A stretch of 44,565 bases of DNA from Endozoicomonas numazuensis (lineage in GTDB: Bacteria > Pseudomonadota > Gammaproteobacteria > Pseudomonadales > Endozoicomonadaceae): positions 313,122 through 357,686 of the forward strand of contig NZ_JOKH01000002.1 of the NCBI RefSeq assembly GCF_000722635.1, given 5' to 3'. Of the stretch, positions 8,403 through 16,536 are shown piece after piece (within the stretch, counting starts at the first letter, position 1; each line of letters begins with the position of its first letter). The translations under genes and the position numbers were made by a program. A model generated the notes under the pieces. The model did not search any database. It was given only the letters and a program-made list of their open reading frames with translations, and was not told the DNA's origin.

Positions 8403-8663
8403 ATGAATACTGAACTGATGCTCTTTGCTAAATACGAGAAGCCCTACGTCCGCCTCGAAGAAGTATGTGATGAGTTCTTTGGCCTTTGCGAGAAAAAAGC
8501 CAAAGCAGCGGCGGCTTCTCAGCAACTGCCTGTGCCGGTAGTCCGGCTGACTGAAAGCAGGAAGTCGCCAATGATGATTCGGCTATCGGATCTGGCCAGT
8601 TATCTTGACACCCGGCACCAAACCTATAGCAATACCTGGGAGAAAGTTAGAAGTGTACGATAG
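8403..8663 (+). CDS. PrtN-like transcriptional activator (pyocin activator family)
   Basis: An 86-residue protein with the family's hallmarks: 'MNTELMLFAKYEKPYVRLEEVCDEFF' at the N-terminus (PrtN consensus: MNTxxLLMAxYxxxxVxLExVCxxYF), 'LPVPVVRL' in the middle and 'IRLSDLASYLDTR' at the end. PrtN proteins activate pyocin or prophage genes after DNA damage; relatives are common in mobile elements as accessory regulators. It sits 22 bases after traF and is the last gene before the regulatory region of the Ter-like operon. No good ribosome site is visible, which suggests co-translation with the transfer genes. Target unknown. Confidence 0.72.
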   Translation: MNTELMLFAKYEKPYVRLEEVCDEFFGLCEKKAKAAAASQQLPVPVVRLTESRKSPMMIRLSDLASYLDTRHQTYSNTWEKVRSVR

Positions 8664-8703
8664 TCTTTTGGGCGGTATTCAGTTTGGTCATCTTCAACTT
8701 TCG

Positions 8704-8720
8704 TTGATAGAGGCTATCAA
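8704..8720 (+). promoter_or_regulatory. 17-bp palindrome, candidate upstream activator site
   Basis: TTGATAG-AGG-CTATCAA is a perfect inverted repeat (7-bp arms, 3-bp spacer). It lies about 135 bp upstream of the -24 element, the usual distance for binding sites of sigma54 activators, and is outside any coding region. The likely binder is the activator encoded at 20776-22293. Inferred from position and symmetry. Confidence 0.6.
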
Positions 8721-8794
8721 AACTTCCTATGCAGAAAAAAACCTATCACTCCGTAAGCTTATAAGATTAATATTTATTAAGCATTATTAATATA

Positions 8795-8807
8795 TATCAA
8801 CAACTTA
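8795..8807 (+). promoter_or_regulatory. IHF consensus site
   Basis: TATCAACAACTTA matches the IHF consensus WATCAANNNNTTR at every defined position and lies in AT-rich DNA between the palindrome at 8704 and the -24/-12 promoter at 8855. IHF bending there would bring the activator to RNA polymerase, the standard sigma54 arrangement. Confidence 0.6.
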
Positions 8808-8852
8808 AACACAAGTATAATCGCAACCCTCCAATTTCTCTGGGATCGATAG

Positions 8853-8868
8853 TTGGCACGGTTTTCGC
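8853..8868 (+). promoter_or_regulatory. Sigma54 (-24/-12) promoter of the Ter-like operon
   Basis: TTGGCACGGTTTTCGC matches the sigma54 consensus YTGGCACG-N4-TTGC with one mismatch (TCGC for TTGC). The invariant GG (8855-8856) and GC (8867-8868) are separated by exactly ten bases. Transcription would begin near 8880, leaving about a 54-base leader before the vWA start at 8934. The operon's last gene encodes a sigma54 activator, which strengthens the call. Confidence 0.82.
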
Positions 8869-8933
8869 TTTATCGTTGATAACTGCAAAATTAGAGTTCA
8901 ACTGAATCCACCTACAACTGATGAATTTTCATA

Positions 8934-9608
8934 ATGAAAAACTTTGCAATTAAGAAAGCCAGACCTTTGCCTGTCATCATCCTTGCTGATACCAGTGGAA
9001 GCATGAGCATCAACGGAAAAATTGATGCCATGAACCAGGCATTGAAGGATCTTATTGACACACTGGGTGGTGAAAACCGGTTACACGCTGAAATCCAGCT
9101 ATCTATCATCACTTTCGGAGGCGATAAGGCTGTAGAGCACCTGTCTCTCAAACCAGCCCATCAAATTACAGATTTCACTCCCATGGAAGCCATAGGAAGA
9201 ACCCCTATGGGCGATGCTTTCGCCATGGCACAGGCTTTGATAGAGGATAATGAACGCATACCTTCACGCGCATATCGACCATTTATCATCCTAATATCAG
9301 ATGGTTATCCAACTGACAGCTGGCAATCAGCCTTTGACAACCTCTGCAAGTCTGAAAGAGCCCAAAAAGGTACGCGACTGGCCATGGCTATCGGTGATGA
9401 TGCAGACATAAAAATGCTGGAAGACTTCAACAATGACTTAGAAGCATCTGTGTTTAAAGCAAATGATGCCAGAGACATCATCCACTTCTTCCGAGTGGTT
9501 AGTATGAGTGTCACCAGCCGGTCACGCAGTGTTAACCCGAATGAATCAGTAGAGATTGATTTCGACACTCCTGAAGAAGACTTTCTGGACCTGGATTTTC
9601 AACCATGA
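8934..9608 (+). CDS. TerY-like von Willebrand A domain protein
   Basis: A 224-residue stand-alone vWA domain. The metal-ion-dependent adhesion site is complete: D19-T-S21-G-S23, T90 (GRTPMGD) and D123 (ISDGYPTD). This is the TerY type seen in 'TerY-P' triads, where a vWA protein is encoded with a PP2C phosphatase and a protein kinase and is thought to act as a metal- or partner-responsive scaffold in the cytoplasm. There is no signal peptide. It is the first gene after the sigma54 promoter and overlaps the phosphatase by 4 bp. It is not accompanied by terZABCDE genes here, so tellurite resistance is not implied. Confidence 0.85.
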   Translation: MKNFAIKKARPLPVIILADTSGSMSINGKIDAMNQALKDLIDTLGGENRLHAEIQLSIITFGGDKAVEHLSLKPAHQITDFTPMEAIGRTPMGDAFAMAQALIEDNERIPSRAYRPFIILISDGYPTDSWQSAFDNLCKSERAQKGTRLAMAIGDDADIKMLEDFNNDLEASVFKANDARDIIHFFRVVSMSVTSRSRSVNPNESVEIDFDTPEEDFLDLDFQP

Positions 9609-10303
9609 GATGGCTGTTTAGCAGGGCAAGTGTAATAGGCCCTGCTCATGTTCTATCAGGATTACCTAACCAGGACTCTGTAGGGATACGCACTTGCAGG
9701 CAGTATTGGGCAGCTAGCGTCTCTGACGGGCTGGGGTCAAAACCATTTTCTGATGTCGGCTCCAAACTAGCTGTCAAAGTTGTCTTGAACAGCCTCCATG
9801 ACACCATTGATAGCAATGATCATCATAAATTTGTTACCCATCTATATAATGAATGGCTTAAACAAATTTCCCCATTAAAAGCTACCGATGCTGCTGCCAC
9901 TTGCTTAGCGGCATTTGGACGGGGTGGTGATTGTGTCCGGCTAGTTCAGTTAGGTGATGGTGCGATCCTATACCGATCAAGAGGGGTAACTTCACTCTTT
10001 ACCTCCTCGGATAATAAATTTGGTAACGAAACCTCCGCTTTAGGTTCTTCGAGGCGCTTCTCTGACTGGAGCATCATTGATATCGAAATACCCGAAAAGG
10101 GAGATGGCATCATTCTGATGACTGATGGAATTTCAGAAGATATCGAGCCAGAGGACTTTCCAGAATTTATGCAGTCTATGTATGAATCGCTTCGCCGAAA
10201 AAGCACCCGCGCCAGAAACTCATGGCTTAAGCGGGAGCTAAAGGCGTGGCCTACGCCCGGTCACAGTGATGATAAGAGTATTGCGGTTGTTTTCAGGAAT
10301 TAG
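9605..10303 (+). CDS. PP2C-type Ser/Thr protein phosphatase
   Basis: A 232-residue PP2C phosphatase, the second member of the TerY-P triad, expected to oppose the downstream kinase. Visible motifs are NQDSVG (about 22-27), SDGLGS with the metal-binding Asp41-Gly42, 'LGDGAILY' in the middle, 'LMTDGISED' near 174 and the final GHSDDKS with the last metal-binding Asp. The domain fills the whole protein. It is coupled to the vWA gene by ATGA overlap and is six bases from the kinase start, so all three are made together. Confidence 0.88.
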   Translation: MRWLFSRASVIGPAHVLSGLPNQDSVGIRTCRQYWAASVSDGLGSKPFSDVGSKLAVKVVLNSLHDTIDSNDHHKFVTHLYNEWLKQISPLKATDAAATCLAAFGRGGDCVRLVQLGDGAILYRSRGVTSLFTSSDNKFGNETSALGSSRRFSDWSIIDIEIPEKGDGIILMTDGISEDIEPEDFPEFMQSMYESLRRKSTRARNSWLKRELKAWPTPGHSDDKSIAVVFRN

Positions 10304-10309
10304 TTATTG

Positions 10310-11749
10310 ATGAGCATTAATGTGAAAAACAGTCTGAAGCCGGAAAAGAAAAAAACAGGCAACAGAACCGTAACTGACCAGTACGGTACTGATTATGAAC
10401 TCACTGGACTTGTTGGGGCCGGAGGCCAGGGTACCGTTTGTTCGACTCAATACCCCGAAGTTCTGCTTAAAATTTTCAACCAAAAATCTTCTGTAGAGCA
10501 GAAAAAAGAATGGATTGATCGTATTCAGTGGATCATGCGACAGAATCTCGAACAGCTGAATATTGCTTCTCCGAAAGCCCTGATCATCAAGCCAACTCCA
10601 GGTTATGTTATGGAGCTTATGGATGACCTCATTCCACTTCAGGACTTGATCATAGAAACAAATGAGTCTCTTCAGAATGGAGAAGGCCTTCAGGGATTCC
10701 TGAATACAGGGGGATTAACTCGACGATTCAGCATATTAGCCAAACTTGCTCGTTTATTGGCTGATCTACATACACGTGGACTTGCTTATGGCGACCTTTC
10801 TCCAGCAAATATTTTCATCTCAAAATCCATAAATGAATCTGAAGTATGGTTGATCGACTGTGACAACCTTGCCACATCTTGTCGATTATCCGATCAGCAC
10901 ATTCACACTCCAGGGTATGGTGCACCGGAGGTTGTCACAGGAACAAGAGGAATCAACACTCTTACTGACAGCTGGAGCTTTGCTACCATTGCATTCGAAA
11001 TATTGAGCCTGATTCATCCACTAAAAGGCGACCATGTCGAAGATGGGGAGCCCGAGCTTGAAGAACAAGCTTATCAGGGTAAATTCCCATGGGTTGACCA
11101 CCCTGATGATTCATCAAACAGCTCCAGCGTTGGCCTTTCAAGAGATATGATAAGTACCCGCCGCCTGCGTGAGCTTTTTGAAGCGAGCTTTAATGCTGGA
11201 ATGCTACAACAAAATCATCGACCTACGATGAACGCCTGGGCTGAAGCTTTTGAGGCTGCTGCCAATATATGCATTTCATGCGAATCCTGTCGTAGCTGTT
11301 TTGTCTACAAACCCGATCACATTTGTCCTTTCTGTGACCACAAACAGTCTCCAGATAATCAATTGCTATTAAGGCATTACATCTACTCTTCGATGCTGAC
11401 TGAAGATAAAGAGCTGAATGCCACTCCTTGGGTTTCAACAGGTCATGCCTGCGTACTGAAAAAACAAAGTGAAATCATTTTACGTAATTCGGCACCAGGC
11501 TCACGCCTTTACAACCAATCCGAAGAGCTATGTCGCATTGAGTACAGTGATGAAGGTATCACTATTAAGCCCAAACCAGCCTGTAAAGTCGTTCTTCAGA
11601 AACACGGAAGCCGAAAAAAAGAACGCATAAACCGGGTATGGAAATACACGACATCTGAACGTAGCCAGCAGCGATTTATGTTGCACATCATGAATAAGAC
11701 AAGCGGCTCTCAAGGCTTTGGTCACAATGTCTGGCACTTTATCTGGTAA
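10310..11749 (+). CDS. Ser/Thr protein kinase with C-terminal zinc ribbon
   Basis: A 479-residue kinase, third member of the triad. The glycine-rich loop GAGGQGTVCS is at about 36-45, the VAIK-like lysine in VLLKIF about 52-57, the catalytic loop YGDLSPANIF around 162-171, and LIDCDN about 182-187 in the DFG position, so DFG is replaced by DCD; APEVVTG follows. After the kinase domain, about 320-345 has closely spaced cysteines (CISCESC, CRSC, CPFC) forming a zinc ribbon. The C-terminal 130 residues are unassigned. The ATG at 10310 is used instead of the TTG at 10307. It probably phosphorylates the vWA protein, the helicase or the McrB-like protein. Confidence 0.85.
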   Translation: MSINVKNSLKPEKKKTGNRTVTDQYGTDYELTGLVGAGGQGTVCSTQYPEVLLKIFNQKSSVEQKKEWIDRIQWIMRQNLEQLNIASPKALIIKPTPGYVMELMDDLIPLQDLIIETNESLQNGEGLQGFLNTGGLTRRFSILAKLARLLADLHTRGLAYGDLSPANIFISKSINESEVWLIDCDNLATSCRLSDQHIHTPGYGAPEVVTGTRGINTLTDSWSFATIAFEILSLIHPLKGDHVEDGEPELEEQAYQGKFPWVDHPDDSSNSSSVGLSRDMISTRRLRELFEASFNAGMLQQNHRPTMNAWAEAFEAAANICISCESCRSCFVYKPDHICPFCDHKQSPDNQLLLRHYIYSSMLTEDKELNATPWVSTGHACVLKKQSEIILRNSAPGSRLYNQSEELCRIEYSDEGITIKPKPACKVVLQKHGSRKKERINRVWKYTTSERSQQRFMLHIMNKTSGSQGFGHNVWHFIW

Positions 11750-11754
11750 GAATT

Positions 11755-14700
11755 ATGAAACTAATAAATAGTTGCTTGCTGGAGCCTGAGATCATACGAC
11801 TAAGGCCGCTTGATCAAGATGAATATATCAAAAGCCAATGGCAACAAGGTGATGAAGCTTATTTAATCAGTCGACAGGGAGATATCTATATCAACCAGCA
11901 AGATCATTTATTGCCGGTTGAGATTATTGATCATGAGGATAAGGTCAAAACTCTGGTTGCTCAAAGAAATACGTTCTGGGTTATTACAGCCCTGACACCC
12001 CAGGATATTTATCTACAGAAATGTACTGTTTCAGCAAGAGTTGAGAACAGCTTTAAAATAGGTGTAGATGAATGGACTGCGGAGAACTTATCCAGCAAGA
12101 ATGTAATTACCTCCGATTCTGTGAATGATGCTATTCAGTGGCTATCTGACGAATTCCTTCTGGAAAGTGATCGTACCAGCGGGGTATTCACTAAGATTCC
12201 CGCAAGAAGATCAGAAGACACTCTGACACTTTTAGGACATGAGTGGCAAGCTATTCTCGAAGTATCTCCTGATAACACAACCACTCTGAAGCACATACAA
12301 CGAGCTCAACGATCAGATGAAGCTATCGGCGTGCTTGAGGGTGAAATTATTTTCGCTGACACCTCCCAACAGTCAGTGGTTAACAGCAAGGAAGCAAAGA
12401 GAAAATTTGAAGAAGCTCTCAGAAGCCATGGAAGCTATGTAAGTCTTTGGGAAGACTATAGCAATACTGACTGGGAGCTGGTCGTCGAGCAAGCCAGAGA
12501 AGTCGGCTTCTTTCGTTATACGAAAACAGCCGCCAAAGGAGAAGAGAGTATTCTATGGGAGTTTTCTGCTGAAGATGAAGCGGCTTTAAAAGGCTTCCTG
12601 GAACGCTTCGATGCACTGGACAGCAAAGACTTTCAAATAGAAAGCTCAGGCACAAAACCTGACTGGCTAGATAACGAAAAAGCCGTTCATGAGTCCGGCT
12701 TCGACCATGTGCAAGACAAAGTGTCTGGTGAGTTGTACAGAAGAAATCAAAACGGACTGGTTCTGAAACTTGATGACCAGAGAAAACAGGATCGTCCGGC
12801 TTCAGACGGCTATTTGTACCTGTCGTTGTCTGGACACATTACCAACAGAAACAGACGGCAGAAAGCCAAGGATCAGATTCAATCTGGCAACAACCCTATG
12901 CCTCAGCTACACAGGTTGCTTGAAGGTTATGCCGAAGGGGCAAGGCGAAGAAATACTTTAAGAGCATTAACGCCTTATGCAAGAGAAGTATTTAAAGGAG
13001 GTAGCCCAACCTCTAAGCAAGAAAGCGCTATCGATATTGCTCTTAACACACCCGATATAGCCATTATTGTTGGTCCTCCAGGGACTGGCAAAACTCAAGT
13101 TATTACTGCCTTACAACGCAGGCTGGCGGAAGAGTCTGGTAATCATGAATTAAATCATCAAACTTTGATAAGCAGCTTCCAACACGATGCCGTAGATAAT
13201 GTTATTGCTCGATCCGATGTCTTCGGTTTGCCAGCAGTAAAAGTTGGTGGGCGTGGAGGCAAAAAGTCAGATACATCGGCTGATCCTGTCGATACCTGGT
13301 GCCAGAAAAAACATCAAGATGTAGGCTTAAAACTTAGCGACTACCTGGATTCAAAACCTTTTCTGGGAACTCTGCGAGAATTGTTCACAAGCGTATCAAC
13401 GCTTCAGGTAGCTCCAATGCTACCAGAGGAAAGACAGCAGAAACTTGATGAAATTTCCAGCCTTTTGGAAAAACTGTATAAGGAGTGTTCCGTAAGGCTT
13501 CCCTCATCAATTCGAACAGATTGGGACATCTGGGCTGAAGAGCATAAGGTCAGTTTACACTCACAAAAAATGGGGTTGGATGACCTTCTGATCAGGAGAA
13601 TCAGGTCATTACGGACTACACCTGATTCTTACGCTGATGATGGTTCAGAACAGGCATGGGCATTGCTTGATCAGGTATACATATATCCTGATCTGCTTAA
13701 CACGTCACAGAAAGAGCTTTTGGAGCAGTTGGCAAACTCTTTCGATTGCGTAACTACTGAGCAGCTCGAACAGTTATCTGAGCTGCAGAATATGTTACTC
13801 GATCACACTAGGCATGATTACCGCCCACCTGTACTGAAAACTGTAATTGATAAACAAGGCTGCCAGATATTGAACGCTCTTCTTGAAGCCATTCGAGAGA
13901 AAATTGAATCCTCTCAGCTTGGGGAATATGCAGTTCTTGAAAATTATCAACAATCATTATTGAACGAGCCGTACAGAGTAAGAGAGGCTGCTCAGTCCTA
14001 CACCAGCATACTTGCAGCAACTTGCCAACAATCTGCATCTAACCAGATGTCAGCTTTGAAGAATGTCGACTTCCAAAATGATATTAATTTTGAAAGCGTA
14101 ATTGTTGATGAAGCAGCCAGAGCAAACCCTCTGGATCTATTCATACCAATGGCAATGGCAAAACGACGTGTTGTTCTGGTAGGTGACCATCGTCAATTAC
14201 CCCATATGCTTGAGCCTGAAGTAGAAAAGACAATGTCTGTCCGAGACGAGCTGGATGCAAATCGTCAAGAGATGTTGAAAGAAAGCTTGTTTGAACGGCT
14301 CTTCAAGCAATTGAAAAAACTTGAAGCTCAGGATGGCAGGTCAAGAGTTATAACTCTGGACACTCAGTTCCGTATGCACCCTGTCTTAGGGGACTTTGTC
14401 AGCCGTAACTTTTACGAAAACCATAAAGAAGAAAGAATCAAGTCAGGCCGCCCTGAAGATGACTTTAAGCACGGGCTTAAGGACTTTGAGAATAAGGTGT
14501 GTGCATGGATTGATCTCCCAAAATCAGACGGTAACTGGAAGCGACGTGGAACCAGTCGTTATCGGACTATCGAAGCACGAGAAATTGCTTTAAGAATAAA
14601 AAAGATGATGGAAGAAAATCTAAATACCAGTTTTGGCATCATCACGTTCTACAGCGCCCAAAGAGATGAAATTCTTGAACAGCTAAAGCAGATTGACGTG

Positions 14701-15069
14701 GCCGAGAAAGTCCATGGAAATTATAAAATTCGTTCTCAGTGGTCCACTCTGGCAAATGGAGATGAAAGGCTACGTGTAGGAAGTGTTGATGCTTTTCAGG
14801 GCAAAGAGTTCAATGTCGTTTTCCTGTCAACAGTTCTAACAAACTCTGCCTCATTGCCGGATTTGAGTGATGATAAGGCAGTTCGCAAAAAATATGGTTT
14901 CTTGACTTTAGAAAACCGCCTTAATGTTGCTATGAGCCGTCAGCAGCAATTATTGATCTGTGTAGGCGATGCTGAAATGTTTAAGTCTGAAGAGGCTGAA
15001 AAAGTAGTACCAGCAATGAATGCGTTTTATGAATTGTGCGGAGGTGAGCATGGCAAAATTGTTCACTGA
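11755..15069 (+). CDS. Large superfamily 1 DNA/RNA helicase (AAA_11/AAA_12, UPF1/DNA2-like)
   Basis: A 1104-residue protein with an N-terminal region of about 420 residues of unknown fold and a C-terminal SF1 helicase. Motifs: Walker A GPPGTGKT at about 440-447, DEAAR (motif II) about 785-789, GDHRQLP (motif III) about 813-819, QFRMHP (motif IV) about 871-876, VDAFQGKEF (motif V) about 1011-1019 and NVAMSRQQ (motif VI) about 1059-1066. The 340 residues between Walker A and motif II include a long helical insertion. Such helicases occur with TerY-P triads and are inferred to act on nucleic acid together with the McrBC-like pair. Its end overlaps the next gene by 20 bp. Confidence 0.88.
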   Translation: MKLINSCLLEPEIIRLRPLDQDEYIKSQWQQGDEAYLISRQGDIYINQQDHLLPVEIIDHEDKVKTLVAQRNTFWVITALTPQDIYLQKCTVSARVENSFKIGVDEWTAENLSSKNVITSDSVNDAIQWLSDEFLLESDRTSGVFTKIPARRSEDTLTLLGHEWQAILEVSPDNTTTLKHIQRAQRSDEAIGVLEGEIIFADTSQQSVVNSKEAKRKFEEALRSHGSYVSLWEDYSNTDWELVVEQAREVGFFRYTKTAAKGEESILWEFSAEDEAALKGFLERFDALDSKDFQIESSGTKPDWLDNEKAVHESGFDHVQDKVSGELYRRNQNGLVLKLDDQRKQDRPASDGYLYLSLSGHITNRNRRQKAKDQIQSGNNPMPQLHRLLEGYAEGARRRNTLRALTPYAREVFKGGSPTSKQESAIDIALNTPDIAIIVGPPGTGKTQVITALQRRLAEESGNHELNHQTLISSFQHDAVDNVIARSDVFGLPAVKVGGRGGKKSDTSADPVDTWCQKKHQDVGLKLSDYLDSKPFLGTLRELFTSVSTLQVAPMLPEERQQKLDEISSLLEKLYKECSVRLPSSIRTDWDIWAEEHKVSLHSQKMGLDDLLIRRIRSLRTTPDSYADDGSEQAWALLDQVYIYPDLLNTSQKELLEQLANSFDCVTTEQLEQLSELQNMLLDHTRHDYRPPVLKTVIDKQGCQILNALLEAIREKIESSQLGEYAVLENYQQSLLNEPYRVREAAQSYTSILAATCQQSASNQMSALKNVDFQNDINFESVIVDEAARANPLDLFIPMAMAKRRVVLVGDHRQLPHMLEPEVEKTMSVRDELDANRQEMLKESLFERLFKQLKKLEAQDGRSRVITLDTQFRMHPVLGDFVSRNFYENHKEERIKSGRPEDDFKHGLKDFENKVCAWIDLPKSDGNWKRRGTSRYRTIEAREIALRIKKMMEENLNTSFGIITFYSAQRDEILEQLKQIDVAEKVHGNYKIRSQWSTLANGDERLRVGSVDAFQGKEFNVVFLSTVLTNSASLPDLSDDKAVRKKYGFLTLENRLNVAMSRQQQLLICVGDAEMFKSEEAEKVVPAMNAFYELCGGEHGKIVH

Positions 15070-16531
15070 TCGCTTTATTCGCTACAGAAATATGAAGCCT
15101 TTCGGCTCTTTTCAACGGGCAGTCCTGTGGCCTATGAATGCCTGGAGAGTACTCGTTCCTGAACAGTCAGGAAGTGCTCTGAATATTTTCGAAGAGGCTA
15201 TTCTGGGGTTAATTAAAAGTCGCTGTACAGACGTAAACAAAATTGCAGACCTCCTCTGTCTGTCTGTAACCCTTGTTGATTATATCATTCAGCAAATGGT
15301 TAATAACGGTTTACTTACTAGCGCTATGGGGCTAACCCCAAAAGGCAAACGCAAGCTGACAGAGCAAGAAGAACTGAAAACATCGCTGGCCAGCGGATAT
15401 GTCTTTCAAGATATTTTCACTGGCGAACTCATGCCAAGGTTCGTCAAAGAGCTTCAATATATTGATGCCGATGAGTACAGAGATGGTCGCCCCGCCTTCA
15501 GACGTAGCCGGGGGGAAGAGCAGCTTGACTCACCAACTCTCGTATCACACCTGAATGCAGAGCATGCACTGAACCCACCCAGTGCTTATGAAATTATTGA
15601 CTGCATTCGAGATCATAACGTTGCGATACACAACAGAAAACTTCAGGCTGACGAATTCCTTGATCTTGAACGAATGAGATATGACTCCATCGAGATCGTA
15701 GACAGCACTCCTGTTCCTGTTTATCTATGGTGCTGGCTCTATCAAAAGGAGAACTCTGGAAAAGAGTGGCTTGTCACTGACCCAACGGACATTACTCCTG
15801 CATCCGAGTGGATGAGAAATCGGATGAGCCGCCAGTTGGAACATCAACCAAATCTTGCTGGAACATTAAATCAAATGTTCGGCATTGAGCGAAAAGCTAC
15901 TACTGACTGGAAAGCCCGCGAAGATGAAATTCAAGAGTCAGCAAGACTTGAATTATTATCCGAGTTCCCAGGAATACGACACATACCCTTGGCAGAAAAA
16001 TACCTTCTGGCAGTTATCAGGCGCACTAAAAATATTGAACAGAATGATCGAGTTTATCGAGAAGATATCGATAGCCTGATAGGTGAAGCTCAAAAATTGG
16101 TTGAAGCTCTGTTTCAGTGGGTTTTACAAAAATGGCCTGCACCATCCGCTCATGTTCGCCTACAGGGGAAGCCAAAACCATGGTTAAGACGTGACGTTTA
16201 TCAAGCTCTTGAAATTGAGTGTGTGCCATCTGGCCTGATTAAGAAGCTTGCTGGGCCTGATACGTATCAGGTTAAACGAGCTTTAGAGAATGGTCAGGCA
16301 TCTCTTAAGGCCTTAGTTTCAGCTGCTGCATTAAGTACCTGCGATCACCAAGAAACCCATCCACTAAGAAAACTTAGTAAAGATGAAATTAAGTTAATCG
16401 AAATTATGGAACTGGCTGAACTTCGCAATCCTGCCAGCCATGCCAGCCAACGAAAATTCAAAAAAGAAGAAGCTTTGACGGCTAGTGAAACCGCTATGCA
16501 TTGCGCAAAAGTATTATCAAATTGGGTGTAA
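15050..16531 (+). CDS. Winged-helix protein with C-terminal HEPN-like motif, function unknown
   Basis: A 493-residue protein I cannot assign to a named family. Residues about 35-85 look like a winged helix (IFEEAILGLIKSRCTDVNKI then LTPKGKRKL). 'GYVFQDIFTGELMPRFV' at about 112-128 is a conserved-looking linker. The C-terminal 120 residues are helical and contain LRNPASHAS with R459-x4-H464, the Rx4-6H signature of HEPN RNase domains, in the context 'ELRNPxxHxS' typical of them. The start at 15050 is set by GGAGG eight bases upstream inside the helicase gene; the ATG at 15020 lacks one. The McrB-like gene follows six bases after its stop. It may be the operon's RNase effector or a DNA-binding adaptor. 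Confidence 0.6.
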   Translation: MAKLFTDRFIRYRNMKPFGSFQRAVLWPMNAWRVLVPEQSGSALNIFEEAILGLIKSRCTDVNKIADLLCLSVTLVDYIIQQMVNNGLLTSAMGLTPKGKRKLTEQEELKTSLASGYVFQDIFTGELMPRFVKELQYIDADEYRDGRPAFRRSRGEEQLDSPTLVSHLNAEHALNPPSAYEIIDCIRDHNVAIHNRKLQADEFLDLERMRYDSIEIVDSTPVPVYLWCWLYQKENSGKEWLVTDPTDITPASEWMRNRMSRQLEHQPNLAGTLNQMFGIERKATTDWKAREDEIQESARLELLSEFPGIRHIPLAEKYLLAVIRRTKNIEQNDRVYREDIDSLIGEAQKLVEALFQWVLQKWPAPSAHVRLQGKPKPWLRRDVYQALEIECVPSGLIKKLAGPDTYQVKRALENGQASLKALVSAAALSTCDHQETHPLRKLSKDEIKLIEIMELAELRNPASHASQRKFKKEEALTASETAMHCAKVLSNWV

Positions 16532-16536
16532 AAGAG

